Positions 1 through 5,276 of a stretch of DNA of 5,276 bases are shown here, piece by piece (the stretch's first letter is position 1; each line of letters starts with the position of its first letter). The stretch lies in contig JAKPNC010000186.1 in NCBI GenBank assembly GCA_029548585.1, positions 1-5,276 of the forward strand, in the 5' to 3' direction. Made by a program: the position numbers and the translations under genes. The notes under the pieces are model-generated. The model made no database searches. It worked only from the letters and a program-made list of their open reading frames with translations, and was not told the origin of the DNA. This stretch comes from a bacterium (GTDB lineage: Bacteria; Ratteibacteria; UBA8468; B48-G9; JAFGKM01).

Positions 1-2
1 CC

Positions 3-872
3 ACTTACGGGAAAGGCCTCAAGGGCAGGATATGCACTCATTGGGCGTTGAATCCGCATCCCACCCTGATCCCTGCAATAGAGGAAGGTTTTGTTGAAAG
101 CGTACATTCTTTCGGAAGCGAACCGGGTATGGAAGAATACTGTGACCGGAGGCAGGACATATTTTTTTGCGGACAGGACGGTTCAATGCGTTCGTCGAGG
201 ACATTCTGCCAGCTTGCCGGCCTGTATGCCATTGACTGTTTTTTGGGGGCGACCCTCCAGATAGACAGGTTTGGCAACAGTTCAACGGCCACAAGGGGAA
301 GAATATCAGGATTCGGCGGGGCTCCCAACCTGGGATGCAATCCCCCCGGGCGCAGGCACGAGACGCAGGCCTATATGAAGGCCGGCACTGAAGATTCTTT
401 CCTGAGGAATTCGATAGGATCCTATCCCCGGGGCAGGAAGATTGTGGTACAGGTTACACCTACGGTTAGCGAAAAGAAGAAGATACCTGTTTTCGTGGAG
501 GAGCTTGATGCCGTTTCAATGTGGAGGGAGAAAAAGTTTAACACCCCTCCGGTGATGATATACGGAGACCAGGTTACACATATAGTGACCGAAAAAGGCA
601 TAGCGTTCCTTAACAGATGTTCGGACCTCGCAGAAAGGATGTCCGCGGTCAGGGTCGTGGCCGGGGATACACCCGTCGGCAGGACTGTGAAACCCGGGGA
701 AACGGATTTCCTGCGGAAAAAGGGCGTCATTGCAACCCCAGGGGATCTCGGCATAGACAGGAAAGATGCAAGCCGGGAGCTTCTTGCCGCGCAATCTTTC
801 GACGATCTTGTAAGATGGTCCGGAGGACTTTACAAGGTACCTGAAAAATGCTTTTCCAGCCGTAAAAATTAA
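3..872 (+). CDS. mdcA: Malonate decarboxylase alpha subunit, C-terminal part (5'-truncated by the window)
   Basis: By family knowledge, this subunit is the acetyl-S-ACP:malonate ACP transferase, which swaps the acetyl group on the malonate decarboxylase acyl carrier protein for malonate before decarboxylation. It is cytoplasmic and related to the citrate lyase alpha/CoA-transferase families. The frame is open from the first bases, giving 289 visible residues against roughly 550 in known MdcA/MadA, so the start lies left of the window; the TTG at 48 is internal, inside HWALNPHPTLIPAIE. Seen in sequence, counting from position 3: HWALNPHPTLIP (13-24), the motif GFGGAPNLG followed by a PPGRRH segment (103-119), VTHIVTEKGIAFL (191-203), and a typical family ending with DLVRWSGGLY (268-277). 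No frameshift is visible. No mdcB/C/D/E/G gene follows on this strand, so this is the last gene of its unit or stands alone. The Na+-pumping (Mad) and soluble (Mdc) types cannot be separated from this part. Confidence 0.93.
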   Translation, partial: TYGKGLKGRICTHWALNPHPTLIPAIEEGFVESVHSFGSEPGMEEYCDRRQDIFFCGQDGSMRSSRTFCQLAGLYAIDCFLGATLQIDRFGNSSTATRGRISGFGGAPNLGCNPPGRRHETQAYMKAGTEDSFLRNSIGSYPRGRKIVVQVTPTVSEKKKIPVFVEELDAVSMWREKKFNTPPVMIYGDQVTHIVTEKGIAFLNRCSDLAERMSAVRVVAGDTPVGRTVKPGETDFLRKKGVIATPGDLGIDRKDASRELLAAQSFDDLVRWSGGLYKVPEKCFSSRKN

Positions 873-892
873 ATGAGTTTTTTGAACACGTA

Positions 893-921
893 TTGCAGAG
901 AAGTGGGAAATTTGTTATAAT
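893..921 (+). promoter_or_regulatory. Sigma70-type promoter upstream of tRNA-Ala
   Basis: A TTGCAG -35 box (893-898) and a perfect TATAAT -10 box (916-921) are separated by exactly 17 bp. Initiation would fall near 928, giving a 5' leader of about 60 nt before the tRNA. The element begins 20 bp after the mdcA stop codon, so the tRNA and anything cotranscribed with it probably form a unit independent of mdcA. No terminator hairpin with a T-run is visible between mdcA and this promoter, so read-through from mdcA is also possible. Confidence 0.75.
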
Positions 922-990
922 ATTTCAATTTAACCTGCTTTAAAAGGGATATTTGAGAATTCGGTTCAATAGACAGTTTTCTGTTAATCA

Positions 991-1063
991 GGGGATATAG
1001 CTCAATTGGGAGAGCGTCCGCCTTGCACGCGGAAGGTTGCGGGTTCAAATCCCGCTATCTCCA
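991..1063 (+). tRNA. tRNA-Ala (anticodon UGC)
   Basis: A 73-nt cloverleaf with every stem paired: acceptor 991-997 with 1056-1062, D-stem GCTC/GAGC (1000-1003 with 1012-1015), anticodon stem TCCGC/GCGGA (1017-1021 with 1029-1033), and T-stem GCGGG/CCCGC (1039-1043 with 1051-1055) around a TTCAAAT loop. The anticodon loop CTTGCAC (1022-1028) gives UGC, read as alanine. The acceptor carries the G3:U70 wobble pair (993 with 1060), the classic alanine identity element, and A73 is the discriminator. The next bases are CAA, so the CCA end is not encoded and must be added by the nucleotidyltransferase. The gene stands alone here rather than in a 16S-23S rRNA spacer. Confidence 0.98.
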
Positions 1064-1070
1064 CAAAGAA

Positions 1071-1080
1071 GTACGCGTAC
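1071..1080. repeat. 10-bp perfect palindrome GTACGCGTAC
   Basis: GTACGCGTAC is identical to its own reverse complement and lies 7 bp after the tRNA 3' end. It could be part of a dimeric-protein binding site or a chance palindrome; nothing here decides between them. Confidence 0.5.
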
Positions 1081-1087
1081 GGATCAG

Positions 1088-1097
1088 TGAAATTTCA
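1088..1097. repeat. 10-bp perfect palindrome TGAAATTTCA
   Basis: TGAAATTTCA is self-complementary and lies 7 bp after the previous palindrome, directly before the inverted tRNA-like segment. An AT-rich palindrome of this kind can be an operator half or arise by chance. The clustering with other inverted repeats in this leader is the only reason to list it. Confidence 0.45.
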
Positions 1098-1098
1098 G

Positions 1099-1128
1099 GC
1101 GGGACTAATATTTGAAACCGCAACCTTC
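1099..1128 (-). repeat. Inverted partial copy of the tRNA-Ala T-arm region
   Basis: Bases 1110-1128 are the reverse complement of tRNA bases 1032-1050 at 18 of 19 positions; the one mismatch is A1117 facing G1043. The tRNA segment covers the end of the anticodon stem, the variable loop, the 5' strand of the T-stem and the whole T-loop. After a 6-nt insertion (1104-1109) the match resumes: GCGGG at 1099-1103 complements the 3' strand of the T-stem (1051-1055). Read on the - strand, this looks like a T-arm with an enlarged loop. No acceptor stem, anticodon or D-arm accompanies it, so it is a fragment and not a second tRNA gene. In RNA it could pair with the tRNA and disrupt the T-arm. A decayed inverted duplication is the simplest origin. 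Confidence 0.8.
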
Positions 1129-1135
1129 AAAGGGT

Positions 1136-1156
1136 GTGGGAAAAGGATTTTCCCAC
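1136..1156 (+). repeat. Perfect 9-bp inverted repeat (hairpin) in the leader
   Basis: GTGGGAAAA (1136-1144) and TTTTCCCAC (1148-1156) are exact reverse complements around a GGA triplet, and two further wobble pairs (1135 with 1157, 1134 with 1158) could extend the stem in RNA. The following bases are mixed, with no T-run, so it is not a classical terminator. It ends 44 bp before the ATG of the HPr-domain gene, with the Shine-Dalgarno site well outside the stem. It could be an operator, a processing site, or part of an attenuating structure. Confidence 0.6.
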
Positions 1157-1189
1157 GTATTCGCATCGTTCCATCCGTTTCATTCAGAC

Positions 1190-1195
1190 AGGGGA
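1190..1195 (+). promoter_or_regulatory. Shine-Dalgarno site fixing the start at 1201
   Basis: AGGGGA at 1190-1195 leaves a normal spacing of about 6 nt to the ATG at 1201. It decides the start, because the reading frame stays open back into the tRNA gene, where translation cannot be meant to begin. Confidence 0.75.
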
Positions 1196-1200
1196 TAAAA

Positions 1201-2529
1201 ATGAAAATCACCGAACCCTTGACCAAGATAATGACCGAGGAAGAGATAACCCTCGAGTTTCTTCCAAAACTTAAAACAAACACGAGGGATCTCTTCATAG
1301 TCCTCGAAGAATTTTTAAAACTTAAAAATTACCCCAGCAGGGAAATGGTCTTTTCCATCATGAAAGAAGTTGACAGGATCGAGACCTTCCTTGACGATTT
1401 CAGCGCTTCCCACAACAAGAGGTTCTTCTATTTCAGGGAGCTCATTGCATCCATGAGGTGGATTAACAACGTTATCTTCCAGGGGCTCCACGTCCTCGCG
1501 AGGATAGAGAGCTACAGGCTTGGACTGACGGCAGAGGAGAAGGAATCCTTTACCATGAAGATGAGGAAAACTGTAAGCCGATGCCTCGTGGACCTGAGAA
1601 CGCTTACCAGGGAGCTTTACGGAGACGCCGCAGAACTGGGTATAAGGAGGCCCCGCGCAAAGTTTGAGGAAAGGAAGAATTTCGTCGATATTCAGAAGAA
1701 GATCCTGCCTCCGGATATAGATGCTTTTTTTGTTAAGGCGTCGAGCGAGGTGATCACCGGAATTCTCGTAAAGTTTCTCGAGAGCTCCGAGATATTCAAT
1801 TCCTACTTCTGCAGGAACAGTACGGCGACCCATCACACCGAGGAGACCCTCGAGAACTACCGTTCAACGTTCAACAGGCTCGAGTCTCTCTATGACACCT
1901 ACCTGCGCAACGCAGAGATAGAAAAGAAACATTTCGACCTGAGAGGGGTGCGCAGCTCAATAGCCATCACCCTGCATCTTCTCGAGATGGGCAAGGCCCT
2001 TGCCCATTTTTACGAGAGGCACGGCGAGAAGCTGAGGAACCTCAAGCCGGTTCTGAGAAAGGCGAAGTTTGCGGAGAAGGAAGAGATAGATTCTGTCATG
2101 AAGGACTTCCTGATATCTTACGCTATATCATTTCTCAACAGGGGAAAGGAATTTTCATCGAAGATTTTCATGGAAATGGGCAGGGAAGCAGACGAGTTCC
2201 TGTATGATACCAGGATGCTGCAGGTTCAGTCCCACAGGCTTGAGGATTTCCACATAAGGCCCATAATGCCCGTAACCCAGATAGCCAACAGGTATAAGCT
2301 GGATACATTTTTATACCAGAACAGGAATAAGTATAACCTTAAAAGCGCGATCGAGATGGCCATTGCCATACCTGACATAAGGGACGACCTGGAAAAGGGA
2401 AACATAGAGATGATGGTCCAGGGTCCCAAGAAGGCCGTGGCAGAGATTTCTCTCTTCTTTCATGACAGGTGCGGGGCAATCGAGAAGGAGATTGTCTGCA
2501 ACTTCTCCTTCTCGAAAAAGACCGAATAG
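1201..2529 (+). CDS. Protein with C-terminal HPr-like phosphocarrier domain and long helical N-terminal region
   Basis: 442 residues, complete, start chosen from the ATG with AGGGGA in front. Residues 1 to about 345 look almost wholly helical and charge-rich (many K, E and R), with no signal peptide, membrane segment or family I recognise. Residues about 349-433 read as an HPr domain. H351-I-R353-P354 matches the H15-A-R17-P18 active site, and N379-L-K-S382 matches the NLKS around Ser46. The His-Ser distance is 31 residues, as in HPr, with no gaps needed between and further agreements such as Q360, A362, Y365 and L371. A short insertion follows (about 391-396), then a K-G turn (399-400), a strand to G408 and a final amphipathic helix (410-423). 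In HPr the histidine accepts phosphate from PTS enzyme I and Ser46 is the HPr kinase target. Here a phosphorelay or regulatory role is inferred; the effector part is unknown. No PTS gene is in the window. Moderately sure of the domain, unsure of its activity. Confidence 0.8.
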   Translation: MKITEPLTKIMTEEEITLEFLPKLKTNTRDLFIVLEEFLKLKNYPSREMVFSIMKEVDRIETFLDDFSASHNKRFFYFRELIASMRWINNVIFQGLHVLARIESYRLGLTAEEKESFTMKMRKTVSRCLVDLRTLTRELYGDAAELGIRRPRAKFEERKNFVDIQKKILPPDIDAFFVKASSEVITGILVKFLESSEIFNSYFCRNSTATHHTEETLENYRSTFNRLESLYDTYLRNAEIEKKHFDLRGVRSSIAITLHLLEMGKALAHFYERHGEKLRNLKPVLRKAKFAEKEEIDSVMKDFLISYAISFLNRGKEFSSKIFMEMGREADEFLYDTRMLQVQSHRLEDFHIRPIMPVTQIANRYKLDTFLYQNRNKYNLKSAIEMAIAIPDIRDDLEKGNIEMMVQGPKKAVAEISLFFHDRCGAIEKEIVCNFSFSKKTE

Positions 2530-2554
2530 CCTGCCCCTCAATATCCGCCGTACC

Positions 2555-5275
2555 TTACCTCGCTTCCAGCCGGCCCTTTGACAAGGGAGAAATGGCCTGC
2601 AGGTTCCCGTCAAAGTTGAAGATAGCCCTCGTGTTCGGGTCAGGGGACCAGGGCGTCCGTGAAGGCGTGAAATTATCCTTGTACCTCACGCAGTCCGATA
2701 TCCTTAGCATGTCCATGGCGCCCTCAAACGGGCCGATCGAGATATCCTTCTTGCCGGTTGCAAGATCGAACGGCTTCAGGTCCTCAAGGTTCTTTATCGG
2801 GTAAGGCGCCGATCTTCCCCCTGCCGTCCCGAGTTTTTCGCCGTTGACAAAGATGTTTATCTCGCCCTCCATGCTCGTATTCCCTTTCCTGATGTCCCAG
2901 GTGAATGCTATGTGAGTCCACATGTCCTGTATGAAGTAATGTGTCGCCTCGAAACCGCCCGGAGACGATTCGGATCCAAGGGAATAGATCCTGGCGACAA
3001 GGAAGCTCTGTATGCTGGGATAATGGGACATCCCTGAATAATTGTGGTACATGTTGATGAACGGGCCCCTTATGAGTCCCATGCTTTTTGTCTGGGTCAT
3101 CTCCAGGGGAACCATGAAGGTGCTCCTGTCAGCTTTTAACCAGAATTCCACTGTACCCGTCGCTCCCGGGAAGTTTTCGTATCCTCCCTGGGCCACGGCG
3201 CTGCCCCTGTCAAAGAGAAGCGTTTTCTCTCCGGAAAGGCGGACTGCCCTGCCGGCTACGCCCGGGACGAATTCAAGAGAGGCTGACGGACTGGTCTCAG
3301 CCGGCCCGGATCCTGGAATCATTCCGGTTGCATCCGGCAGAAGATCAGGGGTTCCGAAAGATATCACCGGTTCCACATTAAGGAGTTTTACGAAAACGGG
3401 CGTGCTGAGTCCTTCGAAATTATGTATGTGGTATTCAATCTTCCACACCCCGTCTTTGCCTTTCGCCGGGATGGTAAACGAGCCTATGTTCTTATTAGAT
3501 GCTTCTATGACAACCGAGCCGTCTGGAGATATGACAGAGGCGGGCCTGCCAAGAAATATCCCGAGCTTTTCCAGCCCCCGCGGCACCCTGAAGAAGGCGG
3601 GCATGCCCTCCCCTGAGCGGCCGTAAGGTTTTTCTCCCGAGTGATCCCCGAAAGATACAGACCAGAATCCGTCGGGGCAGTAAAGGGCGGCTTTCTGCGA
3701 CGTAGAGTCAAGAAATGTGAAGGTGGTCTGAGGGGCGAAAGTCAGAAGGTAGAGGCCGCTCTCTGCGTCAGCCGGCATGCCGACTGACACATAGAGGTTC
3801 GTCTTGCCTGTGGAAGGGAATTCCTTGGGCCTGTCGGCAAAGTATTTTCCTCCTGACATCTGCTTTTCTTCTTCCAGCCTGATTCCCTTTACGGGGATAT
3901 CCCCGGAGAGGGAAGTAACGATGGGTTTTCTTTCCTGATAACGTGTCTTTATAAAAAAGTTAAGGGTTGTATCCCTGCCCTTTTCATGGCTGAAAACCAC
4001 CTTCGAATCCGGGTATTCCATGGGCTTGACGATAAGCGGGGTAGTCTTTCCGCTCCATCCCTTTTCGGAGATGAGTTTCAGCGCGGTGGGTATCCCTATG
4101 AAAGGATTATGGTACTCGTAATGTCCCAGGAAGATATTGGATCTCGGTCCGCCGAATACAGAGTCGACATAAAGGTTGGGCCATTTCAGGATGTCCGCCG
4201 GTTTCTGGGAAAGGTTTTTCTCAAGAGAATTCTTACTGCTGTAATAAAGCATGTCCCTGAGGGCCTGTTCGACAACGATTCTGTCTCTTTCATTGCCTGT
4301 GATCCAGTAAGCGATGGAATGCACGAAGCCGTCGTAATTCTTGCACGATACGGCCCTTCTCCTTCTGTCATAACGGTATCTCTGGTCAAGCAGTTTCAGG
4401 AATCCTTCCTTAGCAATTTCGTCGCCCGTTTCAAGGTAATATTCCGCAAGATTGTGACTCGCCCTGTGGTCCTTGTACTGGGAACCATAATGGCCTGTAA
4501 AGAGATTGATGCCATTCTGAATTTTAAGGTCAACCATCTCGCTTACAATCTCTTTGGCTGCCTTTACGGCTTCCGGGTCCCAGTCCATGATCATGAGCGT
4601 TACGAGGGTTCTTATTCCCGTTGCATGGAACTGTTTTGGGGATTCCTTCGGCCGCCAGTTATTCTTCCTGAAAGATTCCTTTATAGTTTTCACGACATCT
4701 AGGGAATATTCATCGCCTGTAAGCCAGTATTCGAGAAGCCAGTTGCCTATGTCTCCGGCATCTATGACGTAAGTGATTGTTTTATTTCCCCAGAAAAGTG
4801 GAAGTCTTCCCTCTAATCCGCTTGCACCATTCGTGGGTATGAATCCTCCCTTTCTTTTACCCGGAGCGTCTGCATGTGCTATGTACCAGTCGGCCGAGAA
4901 CCTGCTCAACTTGTGTCCCCAGTTGTAGTACCTGCGCTCTCCGCTCCTGGCATAGAGACGCCATGGTTCGCGTTTAACGCCGTAGTCCCTCAGGCTTGAT
5001 ATGACCTGGAAAATGGACATGACCTTATTATTGCCTGTACCGTAGCTCCTGTCGGGGTAACATCCCCATGCCATGTAGCCGTTCATGGGGAATGCGTACA
5101 GAGGTATCACGAACCTGTCCCACAAGTCGGAAAGAAGGGCTTCTTCCCTGGGGAACCTGGCCGTATCCTTATGATGCATGGGATATCCCATGGCTTCAGT
5201 GGCGCACATCCTCTCAGGTTCTGCCATCGCCAGGGGCGGTCTTGATGCCGCTGCAGCAGGTTTATCCACCTTTTT
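2555..5275 (-). CDS. Large alpha/alpha-toroid protein with C-terminal LamG-like domain (5'-truncated), probable polysaccharide lyase/hydrolase type
   Basis: 906 visible residues, running off the right edge. The GTG at 5269 has no spaced ribosome site and the frame stays open before it, so the true start (and any signal peptide) is outside. Counting from that GTG: residues 11-130 (RPPLAMAEPE, then NGYMAWGCY and RLYARSGERRYYNW) and 170-345 resemble the toroid core of exo-rhamnogalacturonan lyase (PcRGLX)/YetA-like proteins. The recurring helix-turn signature is seen in WLLEYWLTGD (177-186), EYYLETGD (276-283) and IAYWITGNE (319-327). Residues about 410-640 look beta-rich. Residues about 665-889 form a LamG/concanavalin-like jellyroll: GTVEFWLKAD (705 on), WTHIAFTWD (784-792), INIFVNGEKLG (804-814), MDMLRISD (852-859) and AIFNFDG (882-888). 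By family analogy it should act on an extracellular or periplasmic polysaccharide, with the lectin-like end binding glycan. Substrate and catalytic residues are not assigned. It converges on the HPr-domain gene. Confidence 0.75.
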   Translation of the reverse strand, partial: KKVDKPAAAASRPPLAMAEPERMCATEAMGYPMHHKDTARFPREEALLSDLWDRFVIPLYAFPMNGYMAWGCYPDRSYGTGNNKVMSIFQVISSLRDYGVKREPWRLYARSGERRYYNWGHKLSRFSADWYIAHADAPGKRKGGFIPTNGASGLEGRLPLFWGNKTITYVIDAGDIGNWLLEYWLTGDEYSLDVVKTIKESFRKNNWRPKESPKQFHATGIRTLVTLMIMDWDPEAVKAAKEIVSEMVDLKIQNGINLFTGHYGSQYKDHRASHNLAEYYLETGDEIAKEGFLKLLDQRYRYDRRRRAVSCKNYDGFVHSIAYWITGNERDRIVVEQALRDMLYYSSKNSLEKNLSQKPADILKWPNLYVDSVFGGPRSNIFLGHYEYHNPFIGIPTALKLISEKGWSGKTTPLIVKPMEYPDSKVVFSHEKGRDTTLNFFIKTRYQERKPIVTSLSGDIPVKGIRLEEEKQMSGGKYFADRPKEFPSTGKTNLYVSVGMPADAESGLYLLTFAPQTTFTFLDSTSQKAALYCPDGFWSVSFGDHSGEKPYGRSGEGMPAFFRVPRGLEKLGIFLGRPASVISPDGSVVIEASNKNIGSFTIPAKGKDGVWKIEYHIHNFEGLSTPVFVKLLNVEPVISFGTPDLLPDATGMIPGSGPAETSPSASLEFVPGVAGRAVRLSGEKTLLFDRGSAVAQGGYENFPGATGTVEFWLKADRSTFMVPLEMTQTKSMGLIRGPFINMYHNYSGMSHYPSIQSFLVARIYSLGSESSPGGFEATHYFIQDMWTHIAFTWDIRKGNTSMEGEINIFVNGEKLGTAGGRSAPYPIKNLEDLKPFDLATGKKDISIGPFEGAMDMLRISDCVRYKDNFTPSRTPWSPDPNTRAIFNFDGNLQAISPLSKGRLEAR

Positions 5276-5276
5276 T

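Larger units (their letters stand above)
1064..1200 (+). promoter_or_regulatory. Structured leader between tRNA-Ala and the HPr-domain gene
   Basis: This 137-bp stretch has no coding signal and no convincing second promoter. It is dense in inverted repeats: a 10-bp palindrome at 1071-1080, another at 1088-1097, an inverted copy of the tRNA T-arm region at 1099-1128, and a perfect 9-bp hairpin at 1136-1156. None is followed by a T-run, so none reads as a standard intrinsic terminator. With the only good promoter at 893-921, a transcript containing the tRNA, this leader and the downstream coding region is plausible, with the tRNA released by processing. A regulatory role is inference. Confidence 0.4.

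Noticed and set aside
426..433. CCCCGGGG palindrome in mdcA
   Set aside because: A short GC palindrome within conserved coding sequence, explained by codon choice.
962..970. CGGTTCAAT resembling a T-loop upstream of the tRNA
   Set aside because: No T-stem pairing or other tRNA parts surround it.
973..984. Small ACAG-TTTT-CTGT hairpin just before the tRNA
   Set aside because: The stem is only 4 bp and could easily be chance.
1106..1111. TAATAT as a -10 box for a second promoter before the HPr-domain gene
   Set aside because: There is no acceptable -35 box at 16-18 bp upstream, and it overlaps the inverted tRNA-like segment.
1006..1200. N-terminal extension of the HPr-domain gene's open frame back into the tRNA
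   Set aside because: The extension begins inside the tRNA gene and crosses the palindromes and hairpin; the ATG at 1201 has a proper Shine-Dalgarno site.
1315..1836. 173-codon open frame on the - strand
   Set aside because: It is antisense to the helical region of the HPr-domain gene, with no motif or start signal.
2574..2587. CCCTT/AAGGG hairpin just past the convergent junction as a terminator
   Set aside because: A 5-bp stem without a T-run, inside the coding end of the - strand gene.
3042..3626. 194-codon open frame on the + strand
   Set aside because: It is antisense to the beta-rich and LamG-like part of the large - strand gene and reads as a shadow of it.
3986..4702. 238-codon open frame on the + strand
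   Set aside because: It lies wholly antisense to the large - strand gene, has no ribosome site or recognisable motif, and the opposite strand shows clear domain signatures.

Overview
The window holds the ends of two genes cut by the window edges, with one complete protein gene and one tRNA gene between them. Reading left to right on the + strand: the C-terminal half of a malonate decarboxylase alpha subunit (mdcA, 3-872); an intergenic stretch with a well-formed sigma70-type promoter (893-921); a complete tRNA-Ala with anticodon UGC (991-1063); a 137-bp leader unusually rich in inverted repeats (1064-1200); and a complete 442-codon gene (1201-2529). On the - strand, converging on that gene with a 25-bp gap, is most of a very large carbohydrate-active-type protein (5275-2555) whose N-terminus lies beyond the right edge.

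Two observations stand out. First, the 442-residue protein, which looks at first like an anonymous helical protein, ends in what reads as an HPr-like phosphocarrier domain. It has the H-x-R-P active-site motif at residues 351-354 and an N-L-K-S motif whose serine lies exactly 31 residues after the histidine, the same spacing as His15 and Ser46 of HPr. About 345 residues of unrecognised helical sequence precede it. Second, the leader between the tRNA and this gene contains an inverted copy of the tRNA's own variable loop and T-arm (18 of 19 positions complementary, then five more after a 6-nt insertion). A perfect 9-bp hairpin follows. Because the promoter lies upstream of the tRNA and no terminator is visible between tRNA and gene, a tRNA-mRNA cotranscript with competing folds is possible. 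A decayed inverted tRNA duplication is the simpler explanation.

The organism is bacterial: sigma70-type promoter, Shine-Dalgarno site, bacterial gene families. Base composition looks moderate, and the coding regions favour AGG for arginine and ATA for isoleucine. The tRNA lacks an encoded CCA end. This loosely suggests an anaerobic Desulfobacterota/Nitrospirota-like or similar environmental lineage, but the taxonomic call is weak inference.

The three proteins do not form an obvious pathway. MdcA belongs to malonate catabolism, the middle gene may be a phosphotransfer regulator, and the - strand gene looks like a polysaccharide lyase/hydrolase-type protein (alpha/alpha toroid resembling the exo-rhamnogalacturonan lyase/YetA-like family, then beta-rich regions and a LamG-like lectin fold). 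No mobile element, CRISPR array or rRNA gene is visible.
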